A stretch of DNA of 18,756 bases from JBFLYC01 sp040756735 (GCA_040756735.1 JBFLYC010000044.1:1-18756); one strand, 5' to 3'; positions 6,720 to 15,202 are shown, counted from the stretch's first letter. Numbers and translations: made by a program. The notes: a model not told the origin generated them from the sequence alone.

Positions 6720-7326
6720 TATGGAGAGTTATACATGAAACCAAGAGAACCTCCGAGCAGGGATACTTTAATCACCCTGGGTTCGCCTATCTTTTTAGTG
6801 AGGGGGCCCACCAGGACACCCTGGGCGATTGCATAAAACAAGCCTGCCACCATGAGTATAGTGCCTACTTCTTCAGTCCCGAAATTAAATCTTGCTGATG
6901 CATAAAAGGCATACGCACTGCTAAAAGTTGAATTGCCAAAGATCGCTGCAAAGGCGGTAAAAAAGGCAAAGGCGAGGGGAGTGGAAAGGGCTTGCCAGAT
7001 ACTTTTTATTTCCATGATATCCTTTATCTCTATGTTTGACACTCTTTTTTCATCAGGTAAAGATTCGGGAAGCCCGAAAAAGATGGTTAAACAAGTTGTT
7101 AAGCAAAGCCCCGCCGCCGCAAAAAAAGGCATAGCAAAAGAAGTTCCTGCCAAAATTCCACCCAAACCGGGCCCTATAATAACACCAAGGCCTGCGGCTG
7201 CCCCTATTTTGCCCATGGCACCGCTCCTGCTGTTCTCATCACTGCTGTCGCTGACATAGGCCATTGCTGCCGGGAAGACTGCACTTGAGAGTATTCCAGA
7301 AGCTATTTGGGCTGCATAAAGCATCC
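6716..7326 (-). pseudogene. MFS transporter fragment (TM4 to about TM9)
   Basis: This is the middle part of a drug/sugar-type major facilitator transporter. It begins at WMLYAAQIASGILSSAVFPA, which resembles TM4 of Bmr/TetA-like proteins, and continues with GAAAGLGVIIGPGLGGILAG (the TM5 motif C 'GxxxGPxxGG'). The central loop and about three further hydrophobic segments follow, then an abrupt end in FMYNSPY and a stop. About 100 N-terminal and more than 100 C-terminal residues are missing. The 5' end is fused in frame to a PEP-synthase-like swivel domain (7327 upward) and the 3' end abuts the activase promoter. Both ends therefore look like deletion or recombination joints. Base composition is visibly more GC-rich than the flanking genes. 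Confidence 0.8.
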
Positions 7327-8058
7327 AAATCTCCCTGGCCAGTGCTGGAATACCATATTCTCTGGCCACAACCGGACCATGAGACATGGGGGCGCCGGTC
7401 TCCATGATCAACCCGCCAATTCTTAGAAACAAGGGTGTCCAGGCAGGGTTGGTAGACGCTGTCACCAGTATTTCACCCTGCTTTAACTTGCCTCCTTCCT
7501 CGGGCCGTTTCAATATTTTAACCGGGTCTTCACAAACCCCTGGTGATGCGGGAATTCCCCGGTACTGGTGATTACCCTGGGAACGGACGTTCTATCCAGC
7601 TCTCTTTGGTACTCTTCCCGGTTTTTCCTGACCCTTTCCTGTAGTCTTAAGCCTGATCTTATATCCCTGGGAGTAACAAAATATACGTCATTCTTATCAT
7701 CCAGCCTGCCTTCAGCCTGCAGTTCCTCGCCGATTTCTGCCAGAACCTCCCTGATGATGCCAATGCCTTGGACAAGAATGGACTTGGGCAGCTCTCTATA
7801 ACCGAACATTTCCCTGTGCATTTTAAGCAGTTTTTCTACCTTTTTGGCGTTCCTACCGGCCCCTTTTTCTCTCAGGCGGGAAGTGATGTTTATTATTGCC
7901 CGCTCCGCTTCTTCCCTATCCCGGTAGAATTTGTTAATTCCTTCCTGATAGGTTTTATGTTCAATATATGAACGAATTAAGTCAACCACATACATGGGAT
8001 CTTCAGTCCACCTGATGGTAAGCAACCCTGGAAAAGACTTTGTGATAGAGCTCAACAT
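7327..8058 (-). pseudogene. PEP-synthase-like / rifampicin phosphotransferase-like C-terminal fragment
   Basis: This is the C-terminal part of a PEP-utilising enzyme. The linker region contains WTEDPMYVVDLIRSYIE and LPKSILVQGIGIIREVLAEI. It is followed, after a frameshift, by GIPASPGVCEDPVKILKRPE and the phosphohistidine swivel domain with ILVTASTNPAWTPLF and TGAPMSHGPVVAREYGIPA. The frameshift is a single missing G in the G4 run near 7557-7560. The large N-terminal ATP-binding part is absent and the first codon (ATG 8058) falls within a TetR operator. After ALAREI the frame passes directly into an MFS protein. The intact ancestor would phosphorylate a substrate (PEP synthesis or antibiotic inactivation). 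This relic cannot do so. Confidence 0.8.
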
Positions 8059-8074
8059 ACCGACCGAATGTATG
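8056..8074. promoter_or_regulatory. TetR-type operator, downstream copy
   Basis: CATACCGACCGAATGTATG (plus strand) matches the operator upstream of the tetR gene (8821-8839) at 16 of 19 positions, with intact outer CATAC/GTATG arms. It lies between the tetR stop and the first codon of the PEP-synthase-like fragment, overlapping that ATG. It was probably the operator of the gene that once stood here. Confidence 0.7.
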
Positions 8075-8088
8075 TTTAAGGCAAAATT

Positions 8089-8790
8089 TTACTTTTCCCT
8101 TTTAAACCTTCTCAAATATGGAGTCCGTAAATCTAAATTACCACTTCGCAGCTGAAGGACCCTTTCCAGCATCACTTCATAAAAACGCACTTTTTCATCC
8201 AACTTATTGAGAAGTTCCTGATAATCTGCTTCCATTTCATCGTTATCTAATTCTTTTTCCAATTCGTGAACTGACGTGTTCAATGTAAAAATAGTGTTTA
8301 TAAAAAACTCGGCCATCTCTCTGGAATTAACCGGGTGTCCAAAGATACCCTCTTCATATCCGCTATCAATAAGCTTCTTATAAAATTCAAGAACATCCTG
8401 TTTCATAAAAAAAACTATTTCGTGCTTAAGTTTCAGATTATCTTCACTTTCTAACGAAGCTTTAAACTTGGAATGATGTTCTCTTTCCCTGATCTTGTGT
8501 TCGCTAATAGCTTCAAACACTTTATTCATTTTTTCCACGGCAGACAAATCTGGCCGCTTAAAAATCTCACTAATGATCCTGACTGCTCTTTCGGTAAATT
8601 CTTTTGCTAATGCTACAATCACATCTTCCTTTGATGCAAAATAGTGGTAAAAAGCTCCCTTGGAGACCCCTAATTCGTCGATAATATCTTTTATTGTAGT
8701 ATTCTCATACCCCTTTTTATAAAAAAGCTCCAGTGCGGTCATCAAAAATTCGTTCTTCCTGTGGCTATAATTTCTGCTTCCATCAAACAT
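8089..8790 (-). CDS. TetR/AcrR family transcriptional repressor
   Basis: A 233-residue DNA-binding repressor. The N-terminal helix-turn-helix is standard: ALELFYKKGYENTTIKDIID, then LGVSKGAFYHYFASKEDVI (about residues 19-58). The C-terminal domain is a helical ligand-binding domain of no recognisable subfamily. An ATG at 8823 opens the frame earlier but lies inside the operator and lacks a ribosome site. ATG 8790 has GGGAGG 8 bases upstream and is preferred. The promoter TTGACA-17-TACACT and a palindromic operator lie directly upstream, so autoregulation is likely. A second operator follows the gene. The targets next to it are now broken remnants, so it may be an orphan left over from a lost efflux or detoxification operon. 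Nothing links it to the GRE genes except proximity. Confidence 0.93.
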   Translation of the reverse strand: MFDGSRNYSHRKNEFLMTALELFYKKGYENTTIKDIIDELGVSKGAFYHYFASKEDVIVALAKEFTERAVRIISEIFKRPDLSAVEKMNKVFEAISEHKIREREHHSKFKASLESEDNLKLKHEIVFFMKQDVLEFYKKLIDSGYEEGIFGHPVNSREMAEFFINTIFTLNTSVHELEKELDNDEMEADYQELLNKLDEKVRFYEVMLERVLQLRSGNLDLRTPYLRRFKREK

Positions 8791-8820
8791 ATCATTAACC
8801 TCCCAATATTCATTATACGG

Positions 8821-8839
8821 CATACCGACCGCCGGTATG
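8821..8839. promoter_or_regulatory. TetR-type operator upstream of tetR gene
   Basis: CATACCGACCGCCGGTATG is a palindrome with 7-bp arms (CATACCG/CGGTATG on the minus strand) and a 5-base centre. It lies just downstream of the -10 box of the tetR promoter, at the expected transcription start, which is the classical position for autorepression. Confidence 0.8.
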
Positions 8840-8842
8840 TAT

Positions 8843-8871
8843 AGTGTAATAAAAATATTTTTCTATGTCAA
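8843..8871 (-). promoter_or_regulatory. Promoter of tetR gene
   Basis: TTGACA at 8871-8866, a 17-base spacer, then TACACT at 8848-8843. The -35 is perfect and the -10 matches 4 of 6. The downstream operator supports it. Confidence 0.75.
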
Positions 8872-8897
8872 CACCTAATTGCCTTACACCTAATTGC
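8871..8897. repeat. Tandem 12-bp direct repeat upstream of tetR promoter
   Basis: ACACCTAATTGC occurs at 8871-8882 and again at 8886-8897, a 15-bp period. The first copy touches the -35 box. It may be a replication-slippage duplication or part of a binding site. Confidence 0.5.
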
Positions 8898-8968
8898 TTT
8901 ATAGCAAAACCTGCCATGGCGGAATTACTAAAATGTCAACTCGTCTAATCTGGCCCCTTTAGTGAACA

Positions 8969-8999
8969 AAATAGAGGCTATTTCTTATAGCCTCTATTT
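8969..8999 (-). terminator. Hairpin at end of the dct-adh-aor operon
   Basis: A perfect 13-bp inverted repeat (8969-8981 and 8987-8999) with a 5-base loop overlaps the stop codon of the chemotaxis-receptor tail. The minus-strand side is followed by only a short T run (ATTTTGTTC), so termination strength is moderate. It is the first such structure after the AOR and is therefore the likely end of the sigma-54 operon. Confidence 0.6.
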
Positions 9000-9236
9000 A
9001 ATAGTTTTCTTCTGACCACCTTTTTCTTGTACTTGAAACTTAGAAATCTCTGTTTTTAATGCTTTTGCAAGGTCTAACAGGTTCATGCTTAATTCTGTTA
9101 TATGCACAATTGATGAATTGAGTTCTTCAATAGATGCTGATACTTCTTCAGTACATGCGGCGTTTTCTTCAGATATAGCAAAGAGATTTTCAAATACATC
9201 TGTTAATTTTTCTTTTTTACCAGTAAAATTTAACAA
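8994..9236 (-). pseudogene. C-terminal tail of a methyl-accepting chemotaxis protein
   Basis: About 80 residues with AISEENAACTEEVSASIEEL and ELSMNLLDLAKALKTEISKF, the conserved C-terminal helix of chemotaxis receptor signalling domains. The sensor, membrane and HAMP parts, and the hairpin tip that contacts CheW/CheA, are all missing. There is no ribosome site and the only start is a TTG. The reading frame begins in the same frame directly behind the AOR stop codon at 9243. It looks like a deletion remnant captured after the AOR, not a functional gene. Confidence 0.8.
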
Positions 9237-9242
9237 CCTGAA

Positions 9243-10955
9243 TTATAGCTCCGTTCCAAAATCTAAACACTGTCTTATTTCTTCATGACTTATATCACAA
9301 ACCGTATTATGTGGAGGTAGTGGTTCTTTTTGTAAGAACTCTGGAACCCTATTATCGTCCTTAGTAAAGCCTGCTCTTTCATTAAATACTAATTCAGTAG
9401 TTAAAACTTCCTTACCTATGTCTTCAACAAAAGTATCAGGAACATCTATTCCATAGCGAGATTCTACCAACGATTTAATCCAGTCTGGCCTGCCACCTAC
9501 AACCAAGCCTGCAAACATACATAAGCCCAGGTTATCAATGTTTGCTATGCCTATCTGCAATTTCCTGGAAGCTTTAACCTTGCCTTTTGGAGAAAGTGGA
9601 TCAGGAACCCTTAAGCTGTTTCCACAAGTATGGTCAGCTCCCATAGGGGATGTTGCATATAAAGGAATATTACCTTTTAAGGCTCTAGGATCATATGCTG
9701 GTATCCCTTGACCCTTAAAGGCTGGAACACGTTCGGCACCTAGCACTTTAGCCAGTATCTCTGCTCCTTGACCTAATAATCTTCCAACCAAAGTACCTTT
9801 TGAAATTTCGGTTATTAATTCCTTACATTTTTCCACATCTCCAAAAGCAAGAATTCCTCCATCCATTGCTACCCCTAGAGTAACTCCCATTTCAATTGTA
9901 TCAATGCCATAATCGTTACACAGCTTATTTAAATGGGCTATTCCATCAAGACTGGGAATGTCAAGATTAGACCCAAACATAGCCATGGTTTCATACTCCA
10001 TGGGTGCAACTATAGTTTTCCCTTGTTCATCAGGGTAAATATTAGAACACATAATAGGACATCCAGGCATGCACGGATGGGTAGTTTTACCCTCACCTCC
10101 TCTTTCCATTATAACATCATGCATTTTTTCACCTGATATCATTTCTGCATGTTCATAGGAACCATAACGGAAATTTTTTGTGGGAATAGCACCTAACGCA
10201 TTTACAACTTGAATATTAACAGATGTTCCATATTGGGGAAATACATTTCCTGTTATCTGGTTTTCTGCTAGTCCTTTTCTAATGTGTTTACATATATCAC
10301 TAAAGGTATCTTTATCATGATAAGATACACCCTCTGTTCCACTATCATCTAATACTATAGCTTTTATATGTTTTGCACCCATAACGGCCCCCATGCCACC
10401 CCTACCAGCATATCGGTTAGGCTTACCTTCAAGGTCACTAACAGCTACCCCTGCAACTGGGAGACAATATTCTCCGGCTTGCCCAATTGAAATGATGCTT
10501 ACCTTTTTCCCAAACCTCTCCCTTAATTTTTCTGAAAGCTCATAATTTCCAAGATTAACGAGTTCATTTGCTAACTCTAGTCTTGCACCATCTTTGTTCA
10601 CTACTACTATAAACCAGTCATCACTAGGTTTACCTTCTACAATTATAGCTTTTATGCCTAGCCGTGCTATCTTGTGACCAGCAGTTCCCCCAGCATTACT
10701 TTCTTTTACACCCTGAGTTAATGGGCTTTTTGCTCCAACAGATAGTCTTCCAGTACAAGGAGCTTTTGTTCCTCCTAAAATACCAGGCGCAAATATTATT
10801 TTATTATTTTCTCCTAATGGAGAACATCTAGCATCAACTTCATCAAGCAGAATACGGGCAGTTAATCCTCTCCCCCCTAACAACTTATATTCATCTGGGA
10901 CTGGATCGTAATTAACAGTTTGCTTTCTAACATCTACTCTTAAAAACTTTTGCAT
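9243..10955 (-). CDS. Aldehyde:ferredoxin oxidoreductase (tungsten/molybdopterin)
   Basis: A 570-residue AOR-family enzyme, which oxidises aldehydes to carboxylic acids with ferredoxin as electron acceptor (or the reverse) using a tungsten or molybdenum bis-pterin and one 4Fe-4S cluster. It has the N-terminal domain LLGGRGLTARILLDEVD, the pterin-binding RYAGRGGMGAVMGAKHIKAI, and cluster cysteines C295, C299, C303 (HPCMPGCPIMCSN) plus C479 (NLGLC). It also has the YETMAMFGSN segment with the likely active-site glutamate, and GADHTCGNS. The first three cysteines are spaced C-x3-C-x3-C, where the classical archaeal enzyme has C-x2-C-x3-C. It is slightly shorter than typical (~600). GGGAGG precedes ATG 10955. 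It is the sixth gene of the TRAP operon, 25 bases after the GldA-like gene, so it probably removes an aldehyde made in this pathway. Confidence 0.93.
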   Translation of the reverse strand: MQKFLRVDVRKQTVNYDPVPDEYKLLGGRGLTARILLDEVDARCSPLGENNKIIFAPGILGGTKAPCTGRLSVGAKSPLTQGVKESNAGGTAGHKIARLGIKAIIVEGKPSDDWFIVVVNKDGARLELANELVNLGNYELSEKLRERFGKKVSIISIGQAGEYCLPVAGVAVSDLEGKPNRYAGRGGMGAVMGAKHIKAIVLDDSGTEGVSYHDKDTFSDICKHIRKGLAENQITGNVFPQYGTSVNIQVVNALGAIPTKNFRYGSYEHAEMISGEKMHDVIMERGGEGKTTHPCMPGCPIMCSNIYPDEQGKTIVAPMEYETMAMFGSNLDIPSLDGIAHLNKLCNDYGIDTIEMGVTLGVAMDGGILAFGDVEKCKELITEISKGTLVGRLLGQGAEILAKVLGAERVPAFKGQGIPAYDPRALKGNIPLYATSPMGADHTCGNSLRVPDPLSPKGKVKASRKLQIGIANIDNLGLCMFAGLVVGGRPDWIKSLVESRYGIDVPDTFVEDIGKEVLTTELVFNERAGFTKDDNRVPEFLQKEPLPPHNTVCDISHEEIRQCLDFGTEL

Positions 10956-10980
10956 AAATATTTCCTCCCAAGCTAGCGTA

Positions 10981-12063
10981 TTATTCTCCTAGTTTATCAG
11001 TGACTTTTAAAGCATAAAGAATATCCCTTTCAGTTACTGGTGGTAAAATGTTATAAACTATAGGGACTCGTTCAAAGGTATTTCTAATAGCAACCAAAAA
11101 TTGGTTGTCTGAAAGGTCAGCTACTCCCAAGCATCTTAATGACGTAGGAAGCCCAATTTGTTTATAAAAATTAATCAATTGGTTTATCTCGCTTTGTTTT
11201 CTACCTTCTAGCACCAATTGAACTAAAGTAAAGAATGCTACCTTTTCACCATGATAGTATTTTTTTAGTTCTTCGAGTACTGAAAATCCTAAAGGAAGAG
11301 CATGCGCTATTGATAGACCGCCATTCTCAAAGCCAACACAGCTCATTAAAATTGTTGCTTCTAGAACCTTATCAAAAGCAGGTGTCACAGATTTTGCATT
11401 CATGGCAATACAGGCTTGGTATCCATATTCTAAAGTAATATCACGACACATCTTGGCTATACCTATACTAGAGTAACTTGCAAACCCACCAAACCTATTT
11501 TTAACTCCCGCTTTACAACAAGCATCAGCCTCATACCAGGTACAAACTGCATCTCCAATTCCAGAAACAAATAGCCTTAAAGGGGATTCAACAATGATTT
11601 CTGTATCTACTAATATCAGGTCAGGATTTCTGCTCATTAATAAGCTCCGAACAAATTTACCTTGGTCATCATATATACCTGCACTTGAACTACACGGCGC
11701 ATCTGAAGCAGCAACAGTAGGTACAATTATGATTGGTACTTTTTTCTCAAAAGCTACTGCCTTGGCAGTGTCTAAAACACGGCCGCCTCCAACACCAATA
11801 ATTACTTCATAATTCTTGTCTGAAATGTAATTTAAAATAGCATTTATTTGCCTGTCGCTACATTCACCCTGAAACGAATAATAATCAGCAGTAACTTCGT
11901 TTTCATTGAAACTTCTATTAAACTTTTCTCTGGTTACACTTAAGGCAGTTTTTCCACCTATTACCAAACCATACTTTCCAAGATTACAAATATATTTCCC
12001 TGCTTTATCTAAAACATCTCTGCCCTGTATATACCTAGAAGGAAAACCTGCAGCTATCATCAT
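10981..12063 (-). CDS. GldA-like metal-dependent dehydrogenase
   Basis: A 360-residue member of the glycerol dehydrogenase/iron-alcohol dehydrogenase superfamily, an NAD-dependent enzyme that interconverts secondary alcohols or diols and ketones or hydroxyketones. The dinucleotide motif is GVGGGRVLDTAKA (about 91-103). The expected metal ligands are present: D171 (GIGDAV), H254 (LSIAHALP) and H271 (YYHGEKVAF), with spacing like glycerol dehydrogenase. AAGGAG lies 8 bases before ATG 12063. It is 18 bases from the preceding alcohol dehydrogenase and clearly in the same operon. True substrate unknown. In GRE pathways such enzymes make or consume hydroxyacetone-like ketones or regenerate NAD+. 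It differs too much in surrounding sequence for me to assert glycerol. Confidence 0.88.
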   Translation of the reverse strand: MMIAAGFPSRYIQGRDVLDKAGKYICNLGKYGLVIGGKTALSVTREKFNRSFNENEVTADYYSFQGECSDRQINAILNYISDKNYEVIIGVGGGRVLDTAKAVAFEKKVPIIIVPTVAASDAPCSSSAGIYDDQGKFVRSLLMSRNPDLILVDTEIIVESPLRLFVSGIGDAVCTWYEADACCKAGVKNRFGGFASYSSIGIAKMCRDITLEYGYQACIAMNAKSVTPAFDKVLEATILMSCVGFENGGLSIAHALPLGFSVLEELKKYYHGEKVAFFTLVQLVLEGRKQSEINQLINFYKQIGLPTSLRCLGVADLSDNQFLVAIRNTFERVPIVYNILPPVTERDILYALKVTDKLGE

Positions 12064-12081
12064 CTAAAACACTCCTTATAC

Positions 12082-13248
12082 CTAAATTACCTGCTCATAA
12101 ATTAATTCCAGTTCTTTGAATGTTGCCTTTCTAGGGTTAATTCCTACATTACGGTTTTTAATAGCTTCTTCTACAAGAGCAGGTATTGCTTCTTTATCAA
12201 TGTTATATTCCTTAAGATTTAAAGGAATATTTATATCTTCTATCAGTTTCTCAACAGCCAAAACACTCTTTTCAGCAGCTTCGCGCAATGTCAGTCCCTG
12301 GATGTTTTCACCAAGTATCTCAGCAACTTTGGCATATTTTTGCATGTTGCCTATATAGTTAAACTTCATGATTTTTGGGAGCAATACTGCATTGGCTACA
12401 CCATGAGGTACGCCATAGTGCCCACCTAGCGGATGAGCCAAAGCATGAACCAGACCTAAATAACCATTACCAAAAGACATGCCTCCCAGCATGCTCCCTA
12501 AAAGCATTTTACTCCTTGCTTCAATATTATCGCCTTTTGCCACAGCAGGTCTTAAGGACTCACCAATAAGCTTCATAGCCTTAACTGCCAACATATCAGT
12601 AAACACATTAGCCCCAGAGTTCACAAAAGATTCAAGCGCATGAGTTAGTGCATCTATCCCGGTAGCTGCAGTTATGTGTGGCGGAAGAGTAACTGTCATA
12701 TCTGGATCAAGGATAGCAACTTCTGGAATCAATAACGGGTTGCCAATTCCCCATTTTAATTTAGTTTCATGATGAGTAATTACTGAAAACTTTGTTACTT
12801 CACTTCCCGTTCCTGAAGTAGTAGGAATAGCAATATATGTGAGTTTTGGATTTATAAATTGTTTATTCTTAAACCAATAATCTTCAGGCTCACCTTCATT
12901 GGTACTTACACTTGCCAAGCACTTTCCAGCATCTAACACACTACCTCCACCTATGGCAATAATAGCCTGAGTTTTACTGTCTCTTGCCAGTTCAACCCCC
13001 TCTGTTACAGTTGGAAGCTTAGGGTCTTCTTCAATTTTATCAAAAACAATTGTTTGCATTGAATCTTTAAGAAGGTTTGTAACTTTATCAACTAAACCTG
13101 CACTTCTAACTCCTTTATCTGTAACAATGAGTATGCGCGAAGCATTGTACCTTTGTAATATGTTACTTACGTTTTTGATAGCACCAGACCCAAAAATAAT
13201 TTCACTATTTCTTGAAGTTACAAAACTAAAATCATAATATGAATTCAC
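12082..13248 (-). CDS. Iron-containing alcohol dehydrogenase
   Basis: A 388-residue group III (iron) alcohol dehydrogenase that reduces an aldehyde, or oxidises a primary alcohol, with NAD(P)H. The cofactor motif is AIGGGSVLDAGK (98-109). Metal ligands D199 and H203 (GIDALTHALE), H268 (LVHALAHP) and H282 (GVPHGVAN) are all present. Length is standard. Start is GTG 13248 with AAGGAGG 9 bases upstream. It follows dctM by 32 bases. Family members in similar loci include 1,3-propanediol, sulfoacetaldehyde and lactaldehyde/succinate-semialdehyde reductases, and the sequence alone does not choose among them. Together with the AOR it would allow one aldehyde to be both reduced and oxidised. Confidence 0.92.
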   Translation of the reverse strand: MNSYYDFSFVTSRNSEIIFGSGAIKNVSNILQRYNASRILIVTDKGVRSAGLVDKVTNLLKDSMQTIVFDKIEEDPKLPTVTEGVELARDSKTQAIIAIGGGSVLDAGKCLASVSTNEGEPEDYWFKNKQFINPKLTYIAIPTTSGTGSEVTKFSVITHHETKLKWGIGNPLLIPEVAILDPDMTVTLPPHITAATGIDALTHALESFVNSGANVFTDMLAVKAMKLIGESLRPAVAKGDNIEARSKMLLGSMLGGMSFGNGYLGLVHALAHPLGGHYGVPHGVANAVLLPKIMKFNYIGNMQKYAKVAEILGENIQGLTLREAAEKSVLAVEKLIEDINIPLNLKEYNIDKEAIPALVEEAIKNRNVGINPRKATFKELELIYEQVI

Positions 13249-13280
13249 AGTTGTAGTCCTCCTTGTTTATTAATCAAGCT

Positions 13281-14558
13281 TTATAATATAAATTGAACTA
13301 ACCATAATGATAATTGAGGAAAAACGTAAATGAAAAACAATGCTAAAAGCATGGCTATAATTAAGGGTATCGATTTTACAAAAAGTGTAACAATTGGTAT
13401 CTTTGCAATACTGGAAACTACATAAAGATTTATTCCAATAGGTGGAGTTACAAAACCTATCGTCAATGTAGTTATCATTGCGATACCCCAATGAACCGGA
13501 TCTAAACCTAAGTTTGTAACTATCGGACCAATCAATGGAACAAGTATCAATATAATGGGTGTCGTATCCATTACCATACCTGCAATAAATAATATTAGAA
13601 ATAAACTAAACATTATAATTATCTCGGATTCAGAAATGCCTAATATGGCATTAGTGAATAAAGATGGAATTCTGAGCATGGTAATAGTTTCGGAAAATAA
13701 AGTTGCTAGGGCGACAATTGGCATTAACACACCACATACAACACCACTTCTCAAAAATAAACCTGACATATCACTAACTTTCATTTTCTTTCTAAGAAAA
13801 CTCACTATTAAACAGTAAGCAACAGCAATTACTGCGGACTCAGTTGGTGTAGCAATGCCTCCATAAATAGAACCTAGGATTATGATGGGTGCTATAAGGG
13901 CAAATTTAGCATCCCAGATAGCTTTTAATAGTTCACTGGCAGAAAACTTTTGAACTGGTGGATCATACCGATGTACTTTACACATAAAGTAATTAGCTAC
14001 ACACATAAATGCAATCATAAGTATTCCGGGCAGTATACCAGCTATAAATAATGCTCCTACTGAAACGCCCGCTACTGAGCCATAAATAATATAGATAATG
14101 CTTGGGGGAATAATTATTCCCATACAAGCCCCGCAAGCAACAATTGCACCGGAGTAATCCCTTGTATACTTGCTTTCCATTTCTGGGATCATCATTCTTC
14201 CCATGGCAGCAGCAGTTGCTGAATTAGAACCACTAATAGCGGCAAAAAACCCTGAACCAATTAAAGTAGATGCACCTAACCCACCTTGAATCCATCCAAA
14301 CATAGCGTATGCTAGTCTTACTAGCTGCCTTGCCATGCCACTATGGGCTATTATATCACCTGTTAGAATAAATAGTGGCACAGCTAAAAATGCAAATTTA
14401 TCGATACCTGAGAAAGGAACCTGACCTACAACTAGTAGTGGGTAGTTACATACCCACATTAAATATATAGTTCCCAGGCCTAATGCTACAAGTATAGGAA
14501 CACCTATTCCCATTAGTATAGCTGTCCCAACTAGACCTGCCATAACTTCGTAACTCAT
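13281..14558 (-). CDS. dctM: TRAP transporter large permease (DctM)
   Basis: A 425-residue, very hydrophobic protein with about 12 membrane spans, the sodium-coupled channel subunit of a TRAP transporter. Diagnostic segments are FAFLAVPLFILTGDIIAHSGMA, GSGFFAAISGSNSATAAAMG, the PPSIIYIIYG loop, and FVTPPIGINLYV near the C-terminus. ATG 14558 has GGGAGG upstream. It sits between dctQ (31 bases before) and the iron alcohol dehydrogenase in one operon. It works with the separate small permease and a periplasm-facing binding lipoprotein to import an organic anion. Confidence 0.95.
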   Translation of the reverse strand: MSYEVMAGLVGTAILMGIGVPILVALGLGTIYLMWVCNYPLLVVGQVPFSGIDKFAFLAVPLFILTGDIIAHSGMARQLVRLAYAMFGWIQGGLGASTLIGSGFFAAISGSNSATAAAMGRMMIPEMESKYTRDYSGAIVACGACMGIIIPPSIIYIIYGSVAGVSVGALFIAGILPGILMIAFMCVANYFMCKVHRYDPPVQKFSASELLKAIWDAKFALIAPIIILGSIYGGIATPTESAVIAVAYCLIVSFLRKKMKVSDMSGLFLRSGVVCGVLMPIVALATLFSETITMLRIPSLFTNAILGISESEIIIMFSLFLILFIAGMVMDTTPIILILVPLIGPIVTNLGLDPVHWGIAMITTLTIGFVTPPIGINLYVVSSIAKIPIVTLFVKSIPLIIAMLLALFFIYVFPQLSLWLVQFIL

Positions 14559-14589
14559 AATATGCCTCCCTCTATAAGTACAGCTGATT

Positions 14590-15156
14590 CTATTCTAGCT
14601 TGCCTTCTTTATACTCTTTAATAGTTAAAATAAATCTTTGTATTAATCTGTATATCATTAGTGCCCAACCTAATGGCACAGCAGCATATACATAGGCCAT
14701 ATTTAAATTTAACTTTCTTAAGCTTTCTGACATCGCCAGTGTATCTGTTCGAATTTGCAATTGCATTATTTGTACAGAATAATAAATAATAGCAACAGCT
14801 AAAATCAAAAAGCAAATATCATAAAAGATATAAAGGTAAAACTTTATTTTTTTACTCACCAAATTATCTATAATACTTATTCTCAGATGCCCTCTTTCCC
14901 TTACTGCATAAGCTGCAGCAAAACAAACAAGAAACACAAAAAGAAATCTTGCAACTTCCTCTGACCAATCAGTTGAGGCAGCAAAGAAATAGCGCCTAAT
15001 AACTTCATTTAATAAAATAACAGTGAATGAAAAATAGAAAACTGTAATGGCATATTCTTCAATTTTACTATCCAAAAACTTAAAAACTCTCTTTAAAAGG
15101 TTTAACATTGAGGGTTTATTTTTATTATAATCCTCAGAATTAACATTTTTTTTCAA
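14590..15156 (-). CDS. dctQ: TRAP transporter small permease (DctQ)
   Basis: A 188-residue membrane protein with four hydrophobic segments, the small TRAP subunit that scaffolds the large permease. The family motif TDWSEEVARFLFVFLVCFAAA (DctQ form: W.EE.AR..F) is present, followed by AVRERGHLRI. The frame is open upstream to 15174, but the ribosome site GGAGG lies inside that extension. TTG at 15156, 7 bases after AAGGAGG, is the likely start. A stable stem-loop separates it from dctP. Confidence 0.92.
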   Translation of the reverse strand: MKKNVNSEDYNKNKPSMLNLLKRVFKFLDSKIEEYAITVFYFSFTVILLNEVIRRYFFAASTDWSEEVARFLFVFLVCFAAAYAVRERGHLRISIIDNLVSKKIKFYLYIFYDICFLILAVAIIYYSVQIMQLQIRTDTLAMSESLRKLNLNMAYVYAAVPLGWALMIYRLIQRFILTIKEYKEGKLE

Positions 15157-15202
15157 TATAGCTCCTCCTTGCAAACTATATTAACGGCAACATTAGTTAG
15201 AC

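Noticed and set aside
7510..8058. Treating the 182-residue open frame as a complete small gene
   Set aside because: Its last residues after STGEF are frameshift product. The correct continuation into a phosphohistidine domain is in the next frame, and its N-terminus lacks the family's first half.
9236..10955. Stop-codon readthrough fusing the AOR to the chemotaxis-receptor tail
   Set aside because: The frames coincide, but the tail lacks all functional parts, there is no recoding signal that I can see, and a deletion remnant explains it better.
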